Source: Prevotella sp. UBA3757
GTDB taxonomy: Bacteria; Bacteroidota; Bacteroidia; Bacteroidales; Bacteroidaceae
Length of the DNA stretch: 10,930 nucleotides
Reading direction: 5' to 3'
NCBI GenBank assembly: GCA_002371715.1
Contig: DFGF01000113.1
Location: forward strand, 1 to 10,930
The notes under the pieces were generated by a model. That model made no database searches and was not told the origin of the DNA. It saw nothing but the letters and a program-made list of their open reading frames with translations. Shown one piece after another: positions 6,411 through 10,930 of this stretch; position 1 is the first letter of the stretch; every line of letters starts with the position of its first letter. Position numbers and translations under genes: made by a program.

Positions 6411-6623
6411 TTAAGCATGCTCCTTATATTCTATCATCAACTCATCAGCCAGATACTCGTCGCTGCGGCAATGCATGTCGGCAACACCTTCACTGATGAA
6501 CTTATAAGTGTCAGAATCGTAAAAGAAGGACAAAGCGTCCTCCAATGTCAAGCCTGATTCCTTTGCAAAGAGAGCCACTATCCTTGCATATTTCATCTGT
6601 AGTATCGTCTTATTCGCTTCCAT
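6411..6623 (-). CDS. DUF3791-like small protein, third gene of the predicted ART toxin operon
   Basis: A 70-residue, probably all-helical, acidic soluble protein. Its C-terminal half (VADMHCRSDEYLADELMIEY) aligns by eye with the first gene of the operon (YDVLHTFSKDYLVEELTEVL), sharing D-[LM]-H-x2-S-x2-YL-x-[DE]EL. The two are therefore divergent members of one family (DUF3791-like). The gene starts two bases after the stop of the DUF3990 gene, so the pair is surely cotranscribed. Genes of this type commonly sit beside DUF3990 in gut bacteria. A role as antitoxin or accessory binding partner is inferred from this position and small size; no catalytic motif is visible. Confidence 0.75.
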   Translation of the reverse strand: MEANKTILQMKYARIVALFAKESGLTLEDALSFFYDSDTYKFISEGVADMHCRSDEYLADELMIEYKEHA

Positions 6624-6625
6624 TG

Positions 6626-7099
6626 TTAAACCCTTTCTGCCTTGATGAAATGTAGATGACGGTCAATCATCTGACCGTTCAGAATGCACAACTGATGGTT
6701 TGGCTTCTCATATTTCAATCTGCCTAATGCCTCTTCCTTGGTAATGACACCAGCGAAAAAAAGGTCAACCGTATTAAACACTTTGTCGTTTGCCACACCG
6801 CCAGCCACGGCATCGTACGTCTGTTGCGGCTTCTCTCCCTTTCTGCAAACGGCAACATAGTCGAGCCATTCCTCGTCGTAACTTGGGAAGTACTTGGTGG
6901 TGAACTCCGGTGTTTCCTCATCCAGTTCATACTCATTGACAAAAGCTTCCTTGCTTCTCCGTGTGAATCGCTCGGCATAACGGACAGCCTGTTCGCGAAT
7001 GGCTGTCAAATAGAACCCCTTCCCGAAGTCAAGTTTGTCGCGCGAATGAATCACGTCAGGTTTTTCAATGATTGATGTCGATGCGTGATATAGCCTCAT
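6626..7099 (-). CDS. DUF3990 protein, predicted ADP-ribosyltransferase-fold toxin
   Basis: A 157-residue cytoplasmic protein. The N-terminus MRLYHASTSIIEKPDVIHS and the following DFGKGFYLT with REQAVRYAERF are the DUF3990 signature. The central part has DAVAGGVANDKVFNTVDLFF and the end has NHQLCILN. Arrangement and motif spacing recall the ADP-ribosyltransferase superfamily. His5 (in LYHAS) and Tyr30 (in GFYLT) would be the NAD-binding His and Tyr/Phe, and the Gln of NHQLC would take the place of the third catalytic residue (Glu or Gln in other members). If so, it would use NAD to modify a cellular target; the target is unknown. The ATG at 7099 overlaps the upstream TGA (ATGA), showing translational coupling. 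A tight operon between two small DUF3791-type genes suggests a toxin-antitoxin role, which is inference. Confidence 0.8.
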   Translation of the reverse strand: MRLYHASTSIIEKPDVIHSRDKLDFGKGFYLTAIREQAVRYAERFTRRSKEAFVNEYELDEETPEFTTKYFPSYDEEWLDYVAVCRKGEKPQQTYDAVAGGVANDKVFNTVDLFFAGVITKEEALGRLKYEKPNHQLCILNGQMIDRHLHFIKAERV

Positions 7100-7311
7100 G
7101 CCAATGCTCCCCTTTCCTTTAACACTTCCGTCAGTTCCTCAACAAGATAATCCTTGCTGAAAGTGTGCAACACATCATAGCAGGGTACAATATAGTCGTT
7201 CAGCACACCCGACGAGCGCAAGGCACCATACACCTGCGACGCACTCTTATGAAGTGCATCTGACAGGCTACCCACACAGAAGGTGATGAAATCCAAATGC
7301 TCTGTTCTCAT
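7096..7311 (-). CDS. DUF3791 small protein, first gene of the operon, predicted antitoxin/partner
   Basis: A 71-residue helical protein. LDFITFCVGSLSDALHKSAS, VYGALRSSGVLNDYIVPCYD and VLHTFSKDYLVEELTEVLKE together give the usual DUF3791 pattern (helical N-terminus, GVL-x-DYI-x-PCYD-x-LHT, then a final helix). It fills the whole domain with almost no extra sequence. It is the first gene after a clear promoter and overlaps the DUF3990 gene by four bases (ATGA), so it would be made before and with the putative toxin, an order common for antitoxins. Function is not experimentally established as far as I know; neutralisation of DUF3990 is inferred. Confidence 0.8.
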   Translation of the reverse strand: MRTEHLDFITFCVGSLSDALHKSASQVYGALRSSGVLNDYIVPCYDVLHTFSKDYLVEELTEVLKERGALA

Positions 7312-7331
7312 ACTTCAAACACTTTTGGGTG

Positions 7332-7339
7332 CAAATTTA
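7332..7339 (-). promoter_or_regulatory. -7 box for the DUF3791-DUF3990-DUF3791 operon
   Basis: Read on the minus strand this is TAAATTTG, a perfect TAnnTTTG, followed by CACCC. It ends 20 bases before the ATG at 7311, giving a short leader. The -33 region is a poor match, so regulation or weak basal activity is possible. Confidence 0.6.
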
Positions 7340-7392
7340 CAAAACTTTTTCCATATACCATCCTTTTAGTATGAATTTCTGTTGAAAGCCGC

Positions 7393-7418
7393 AAAAAAGA
7401 CCGCCACGACTGACGGCC
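7393..7418 (-). terminator. intrinsic terminator of the TPR-like gene
   Basis: On the minus strand GGCCGTC (7412-7418) pairs with GGCGGTC (7399-7405), a 7-bp stem with two G-U pairs and a 6-base loop. Six T residues follow directly (7393-7398). It lies 35 bases after the stop of the TPR-like gene and upstream of the DUF3791 promoter, insulating the two. Confidence 0.7.
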
Positions 7419-7452
7419 TGTAAGTTATAATAATGTGGAGAAAAGGTTCTCT

Positions 7453-7923
7453 TTACATTTCAATATCAACTGGTGTCCCAACCATTGCATGGAACTCTTC
7501 AACATCGCCAGCAGTCAGTCCGTTATCTACAGCCTCTTGCATATACTCTTCCCACGTCGGTGTTGTGTTAAGGAACTTTCGCTTAAAGTAGTCGCGTTTA
7601 ATGTACGACATAAAGTAATATTGCTCTGCACTTGGCTCAATATCCATAGCAGCCTGAATGTCCTCCATCATCTTGTCTATTTCCTGACGATTGTGCATGA
7701 AAGGCTTTTTGCCCTGTAGTCTTGCAACAGCGGCATAGAAGAATGGTGTGGCATCGTCGAAATTATCTGCTTGCGCTTTCACGAAATATTCAGCTGCCTG
7801 GTCGTACTTCTTCAATCTGAGGAAGCAAAGGCCAACGGATGTGTTGAGATCCCTGCTGTCAGGATGTTCTGCTGCAGCAGAACGATAACTTGTCATGTAT
7901 TTATTGACCTGCGGTGTCGGCAT
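7453..7923 (-). CDS. TPR-like protein, probably 5'-truncated at the repeat boundary
   Basis: From the ATG at 7923 this is 156 residues. Helical pairs at ~25-53 (NTSVGLCFLRLKKYDQAAEY) and ~83-112 (AAMDIEPSAEQYYFMSYIKR) follow the tetratricopeptide pattern. Between them lies GKKPFMHNRQEIDK, and the C-terminal end is TPTWEEYMQEA with DVEEFHAMVGTPV. TPR units mediate protein binding. Repeat copy B begins two bases upstream of the ATG at 7925, so either the gene uses this ATG or, more likely, its 5' part was lost when copy B was joined. The frame extends by 12 codons into antisense copy B to an ATG at 7959, giving a chimeric start (MDYLVERQMLVA) that would be accidental. Related Bacteroidota proteins, as I recall them, carry further N-terminal sequence. 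No promoter is visible on this strand next to the start. Confidence 0.6.
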   Translation of the reverse strand: MPTPQVNKYMTSYRSAAAEHPDSRDLNTSVGLCFLRLKKYDQAAEYFVKAQADNFDDATPFFYAAVARLQGKKPFMHNRQEIDKMMEDIQAAMDIEPSAEQYYFMSYIKRDYFKRKFLNTTPTWEEYMQEAVDNGLTAGDVEEFHAMVGTPVDIEM

Positions 7924-7924
7924 A

Positions 7925-8073
7925 GCGACGAGCATCTGACGCTCAACCAGATAGTCCACCGTTCAGCCATCCCCCGTCCCAAGGTCATCACGCTCCTGGC
8001 CCGGCTGATACGTTTCCGCGTGGCCGGATGGGAGTATAGAAACCAGCAGTTCCTGTTCTTTCTGGAGTCCTGA
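7925..8073 (+). pseudogene. promoterless C-terminal fragment of the AlbA_2 gene (inside copy B)
   Basis: The last 48 codons of the AlbA_2 gene (DEHLTLNQIVHRSAIPRPK to FFLES, stop TGA 8071-8073), lacking the AlbA_2 domain, a start codon and a promoter. The final residue is Ser where the intact gene has Pro; the other two changes are silent. The frame is open leftwards to 7771, but that part is antisense to the TPR-like gene. It retains just the winged-helix-like tail. A non-functional relic is the likeliest reading. Confidence 0.85.
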
Positions 8074-8116
8074 ATGTTGTCTGCCCCGTGGATTATGGTG
8101 GTGTTCCAGATGTTTA
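7925..8116 (+). repeat. 192-bp direct repeat, copy B
   Basis: Direct repeat of 5776-5967 with three substitutions (T7935, A7965, T8068) and no indels. It abuts the 5' end of the TPR-like gene on its left and is followed at 8117 by the mntP promoter region on its right. The higher GC of copy B compared with the cassette to its left is visible. The pair bounds a segment of 1957 bases (5968-7924). Confidence 0.97.
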
Positions 8117-8127
8117 TAACCGGAAAA

Positions 8128-8159
8128 TTTGGAGGAATAACTAAAAATAGCTACCTTTG
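8128..8159 (+). promoter_or_regulatory. mntP: Bacteroidota promoter for mntP
   Basis: TTTG (8128-8131), a 20-base spacer, then TACCTTTG (8152-8159) match the full Bacteroidota consensus TTTG-N~20-TAnnTTTG. CAGCC follows, as at the tRNA and AlbA_2 promoters. It lies just 12 bases beyond the end of repeat copy B, so the cassette has not separated mntP from its promoter. No yybP-ykoY-type manganese riboswitch can fit in the short leader. Confidence 0.78.
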
Positions 8160-8186
8160 CAGCCAGTCAAAAACAGCGGAAACAGA

Positions 8187-8753
8187 TTGGCAGATGTATT
8201 ATTGTTGGCCGTAGCACTGGCCATGGACTGTCTGACGGTGTCCATCGTCAGTGGGGTAACGTCGCATGACAGCGACGGGACGAGCCAAGGCTGGCTCTAC
8301 CGCATGGCACTGCTCTTCGGTCTGTTTCAGGCCTTGATGCCCCTGCTGGGCTGGCTGGGCATCGTTCATTTCCAGACCTATATTGAGGACTACAACCGCT
8401 GGATAGCCTTCGGCCTGTTGGCCTTGATAGGTGGTAAGATGGTCTGGGAGAGCTTCAGTCCCGAGGATGAGCAGCATTTCAATCCGCGCAAGCTGACAAC
8501 TCAGCTGCTGTTGGCCATTGCCACAAGCATTGACGCTCTGGCTGTTGGCATGACGTTTGCCTGTACGGGTTATGTCGTCCTGCAACATCTCATCAGTCCC
8601 CTCGTTGTCATCGGCCTCGTCTCGTTTCTGTTCAGCTTGGCTGGCTACCACTTGGGATGCCGTTTCGGTCGTAGCATCGCAAAAAGGATGAGGCCTGAAC
8701 TTATCGGTGGCCTCATCCTCATAGCTATCGGATTAAAGAATCTGCTCGCTTAA
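8187..8753 (+). CDS. mntP: MntP-type manganese efflux pump
   Basis: An inner-membrane exporter of Mn2+ that protects against manganese excess. With the TTG at 8187 it is 188 residues, the family's usual length. Six hydrophobic helices are visible. Conserved acidic sites sit in LLAVALAMDCLTVSI (helix 1) and AIATSIDALAVGMTFA (helix 4). The family's GLFQALMPLLGWLGI, WIAFGLLALIGGKMVWES and GGLILIAIGLKNLL are all present, and the two halves repeat each other. Start choice: the frame reaches back to a TTG at 8157, but that lies inside the promoter -7 box and cannot be in the transcript. The first in-frame ATG (8223) would delete helix 1. TTG 8187 gives a normal N-terminus, so a non-ATG start is inferred. 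It stands alone and converges with the acyl-CoA synthetase gene. Confidence 0.88.
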   Translation: MADVLLLAVALAMDCLTVSIVSGVTSHDSDGTSQGWLYRMALLFGLFQALMPLLGWLGIVHFQTYIEDYNRWIAFGLLALIGGKMVWESFSPEDEQHFNPRKLTTQLLLAIATSIDALAVGMTFACTGYVVLQHLISPLVVIGLVSFLFSLAGYHLGCRFGRSIAKRMRPELIGGLILIAIGLKNLLA

Positions 8754-8771
8754 TCCTCTCTCATTTCACTC

Positions 8772-8805
8772 GCTTGCCATCACCAGGCAAAACAAGCTGC
8801 TTTTT
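8772..8805 (+). terminator. possible terminator after mntP
   Basis: GCTTG (8772-8776) pairs with CAAGC (8793-8797), with TTGCC/GGCAA as an alternative inner stem. TGC and five T residues (8801-8805) follow. The stem is short, and the T run overlaps the stop codon of the convergent synthetase gene, so this is only a candidate. Confidence 0.35.
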
Positions 8806-10456
8806 AACCTCGTTTGTCCTTTTCTCTGATTTCTACGCGGCGTATCTTGCCGCTGATGGTCTTGGGCAGTTCGTCGACAAACTCAATGATGCGGGGGTAC
8901 TTGTAGGGTGCCGTCTCGCGTTTGACGTGCTGCTGCAGTTCCTTGATGAGCGCGTCGCCAGCCTTGTCCTTCCACTCCTTGCCAAGCACCACCGTGGCCT
9001 TGACCACCATGCCGCGGATGTCGTCGGGCACGCCGGTAATGGCACACTCAACGACTGCGGGGTGGGTCATCAGGGCCGACTCGACCTCGAACGGACCGAT
9101 GCGGTAGCCGCTGGACTTGATGACGTCGTCGATACGGCCCTCAAACCAGTAGTAGCCGTCCTCGTCGCGCCAGGCCATGTCGCCCGTGTGGTAGATGCCG
9201 TCGTGCCAGGCCTCGCGGGTCTTCTCTTCGTCGCGATAGTAGCCCTTGAAGAGGCCGATGGGCTTCTTGTCGCCCACGCGAATGACGATTTCGCCCTTTT
9301 CGCCATCTTCGCAGCTGGTGCCGTCAGGCCGCAGCAGGTCAATGTCGTACTGGGCATTGGGAATACCCATCGAACCAGGCTTGGGCTCCATCCATGGGAA
9401 GGTGCCGAGGGTCATCGTGGTCTCGGTCTGTCCGAAGCCTTCCATCATTTTGATGCCTGTTTGCTTGTAGAACTTGTCGAAGACGGCGGGATTCAGTGCC
9501 TCGCCGGCTGTGCAGCAGTACTCCAGGGCACTGAGGTCGTACTGCGACAGGTCCTCGCGTATCATGAAGCGGTAGATGGTGGGCGGTGCGCAGAAGCTGG
9601 TGACGCGGTATTTCTCCATCTGGCGCAGCAGGGTGTCGGCATTGAACTTCTCGTGGTCGAAGACGAAGACCGTTGCCCCGGCAAACCACTGTCCGTAGAA
9701 CTTTCCCCAGACGGCCTTGCCCCAACCGGTATCAGCCACGGTCAGGTGGAGCGAGCCCTTATGCAGGTTGTGCCAGAAGCAGCCGGTGGTCAGATGGCCC
9801 ATGGCATAGAGGTAGTCGTGAGCCACCATCTTGGGTTCGCCGCTGGTTCCGCTGGTGAAGTACATGATCATGGTGTCATCGTTTTCGTTGACGAAGGCAG
9901 GGCGCTGGAACTTCGGGGCCTGCTGCCACTCCTTGGTCCAATTATGGAAACCTTCTGCATCGCCCAGCGTGATATATTGTTTCACGGTAGGGCTTTCGGG
10001 CATAGCCAGCCTGATTTGTCCGATGATATAGTCGTCCTTTGCGCAGACGATGGCTTTTACCGATGCACGCGTGTTACGGTAGACGATGTCGTGCTTGGTC
10101 AGCATGTGGGTTGCGGGGATGACGATGGCACCAATCTTGCAGAGTGCCAGCATGATGACCCACCACTCGTAGTGGCGCTTCAGGATGAGCATGACGGGGT
10201 CGTTCTTGCCGATGCCCAGTGACTGCAGGTAGGAGGCTGCCTGGTCGGTCTGCTCCTTCAGCTGGCCGTAGGTGGTACGGATTTCCTCGCCCTGGTCGTT
10301 GGTCCAGAGGATGGCCAGCCGTTCAGGGTCCTCCTCGGCCCAGGCGTCCATCACGTCGTAAGCAAAGTTGAAGTTCTCGGGAATGATGAACTTCAGGTGC
10401 TTGTTGTAATCCTCGACAGACTCGAAGTGAGTCTGCTTTAAAAATCTCTCTATCAT
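8804..10456 (-). CDS. AMP-forming acyl-CoA synthetase (medium-chain/acetyl-CoA synthetase-like)
   Basis: A 550-residue cytoplasmic enzyme of the ANL superfamily, converting a carboxylic acid, ATP and CoA to acyl-CoA, AMP and pyrophosphate. The core motifs are in order: P-loop YFTSGTSGEPK (199-209), APPT (290-293), GFGQTE (340-345), YHTGDMA (422-428), the hinge RIDDVIKSSGYRIGP (441-455) with FEVE, and PKTISGKIRR (531-540), whose Lys537 is the adenylation lysine. DTGWGKAVWGKFYGQWFAGA (242-261) is typical of medium-chain acyl-CoA synthetase-like (ACSM) members. The exact acid (acetate, propionate, branched or aromatic) cannot be read from the sequence. The ATG at 10456 gives a normal N-terminus for the family. 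It follows the XRE-cupin gene by ten bases on the same strand, so the two form an operon, and the cupin regulator likely responds to the acid or its CoA product. Confidence 0.93.
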   Translation of the reverse strand: MIERFLKQTHFESVEDYNKHLKFIIPENFNFAYDVMDAWAEEDPERLAILWTNDQGEEIRTTYGQLKEQTDQAASYLQSLGIGKNDPVMLILKRHYEWWVIMLALCKIGAIVIPATHMLTKHDIVYRNTRASVKAIVCAKDDYIIGQIRLAMPESPTVKQYITLGDAEGFHNWTKEWQQAPKFQRPAFVNENDDTMIMYFTSGTSGEPKMVAHDYLYAMGHLTTGCFWHNLHKGSLHLTVADTGWGKAVWGKFYGQWFAGATVFVFDHEKFNADTLLRQMEKYRVTSFCAPPTIYRFMIREDLSQYDLSALEYCCTAGEALNPAVFDKFYKQTGIKMMEGFGQTETTMTLGTFPWMEPKPGSMGIPNAQYDIDLLRPDGTSCEDGEKGEIVIRVGDKKPIGLFKGYYRDEEKTREAWHDGIYHTGDMAWRDEDGYYWFEGRIDDVIKSSGYRIGPFEVESALMTHPAVVECAITGVPDDIRGMVVKATVVLGKEWKDKAGDALIKELQQHVKRETAPYKYPRIIEFVDELPKTISGKIRRVEIREKDKRG

Positions 10457-10466
10457 AAGTCCGGTT

Positions 10467-10930
10467 TTATTCTACGGTAAATGCTAAGAACTTGACAGCC
10501 TTGTCGCCGACGGCCAGCATGCCGTGGGGCTTGGTGGAGTCGAAATAGATGCTGTCACCCTCTTCGAGGATAATGGTCTTGCCGGCAATGTAGAGTTCCA
10601 TCTTGCCTTCGAGCACCATGTTGAACTCCTGGCCGGCGTGCGTGTTCTTGTAGATGACGCTGGCACCGGGCTTGGGCTCGACGGTGACGATGAAGACGTT
10701 GGCCTTATGGTCTACAAAGCCGCTGACCAGCGACTGGTACTTATAGGCCTTGGTGCGCTCGATGCTGACGCCCTGCCCCTTGCGCACCACGAAGTACGAC
10801 TTCATGTGGGGCGTCTCGGCAAAAATCAGCTCTTCGGTGGAAATGCCATACTTGTGGGCTATCTTCATCAGGTTCGAGATGGTGATGTCGGCCTCGCCCT
10901 GTTCTATCTTCTCATACTTGTCAGCGCTGA
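10467..10930 (-). CDS. XRE-family transcriptional regulator with C-terminal cupin domain (5' end outside window)
   Basis: The frame is open from the window edge to the TAA at 10467-10469, giving about 154 visible residues. The visible N-terminal part (KYEKIEQGEADITISNLMKI, then AHKYGISTEELIF) is the second half of a Cro/C1-type helix-turn-helix: recognition helix end, E-x-G, LxKIA and the last helix. A cupin barrel follows, with NTHAGQEFNMVLEGKMELYI, then EEGDSIYFDSTKPHGM, the small-molecule-binding half of such regulators. The internal ATG at 10868 would cut off the HTH and is rejected. XRE-cupin genes often sit beside acyl-CoA synthetase genes in anaerobes, and here the synthetase follows after ten bases. 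A ligand-sensing regulator of this operon is a reasonable inference; the ligand is unknown. Confidence 0.9.
   Translation of the reverse strand, partial: SADKYEKIEQGEADITISNLMKIAHKYGISTEELIFAETPHMKSYFVVRKGQGVSIERTKAYKYQSLVSGFVDHKANVFIVTVEPKPGASVIYKNTHAGQEFNMVLEGKMELYIAGKTIILEEGDSIYFDSTKPHGMLAVGDKAVKFLAFTVE

Noticed and set aside
7771..8073. 100-codon plus-strand frame ending in the AlbA_2 tail
   Set aside because: The first half is antisense to the TPR-like gene; only the last 48 codons are real gene-derived sequence, annotated as a relic.
5776..8116. Two-unit CRISPR or tandem-repeat array
   Set aside because: Only two copies, 192 bp long and 2 kb apart, with gene-containing sequence between them; no short regularly spaced repeats anywhere in the window.
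8774..10222. Long open frame (482 codons) on the plus strand
   Set aside because: It is the mirror of the acyl-CoA synthetase gene, caused by GC-rich codon use; no recognisable domain.

Overview
The window looks like chromosomal DNA from a member of the Bacteroidales, most likely a gut or rumen Prevotella-type organism. The evidence is Bacteroidota-style promoters (TAnnTTTG -7 boxes, three of them followed by GCAnCC or similar), a large outer-membrane beta-barrel protein with an N-terminal carboxypeptidase-regulatory-like domain, and small DUF3791/DUF3990 genes typical of gut Bacteroidota and Firmicutes. The genus is inference; the phylum-level call is firm.

Layout. Positions 1-434 hold the 3' end of an IS1634/IS4-type transposase. 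It is followed at 441-638 by what looks like the severed C-terminal tail of an outer-membrane barrel protein, so the IS probably landed in that gene. A monofunctional mannose-1-phosphate guanylyltransferase (minus, 635-1726) converges on this debris. Next comes a tRNA-Leu(CAA) with its own promoter and a strong terminator. A 1044-residue outer-membrane beta-barrel protein (minus, 2031-5165) converges on the tRNA; it carries a Gly/Arg-rich tail. Divergent from it is an AlbA_2/Schlafen-type putative nucleic-acid-binding regulator (5259-5924).

The most unusual part is 5776-8116. The last 149 bases of the AlbA_2 gene plus 43 bases downstream (192 bp) recur in direct orientation at 7925-8116, with only three substitutions and no indels. 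Between the copies lies a module of about 1.96 kb with visibly lower GC. It holds a 54-residue membrane peptide, a structured intergenic segment, a tightly packed three-gene operon DUF3791-DUF3990-DUF3791 (a predicted ADP-ribosyltransferase-type toxin with small partner proteins) and a TPR-like gene that starts or is cut off within two bases of the second repeat. This is the architecture of an accessory cassette integrated at a gene's 3' end, regenerating the host gene and leaving a promoterless tail copy behind. No recombinase is visible in it.

Beyond the second repeat, a well-formed promoter drives an MntP-type manganese exporter (about 8187-8753). On the opposite strand a two-gene unit, a XRE-cupin regulator (partial at the window end) followed by an AMP-forming acyl-CoA synthetase, closes the window. 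The flanking genes look like ordinary core genes (sugar-nucleotide synthesis, a tRNA, metal export, acyl-CoA activation). The accessory content is the IS scar at the left and the repeat-bounded cassette in the middle.
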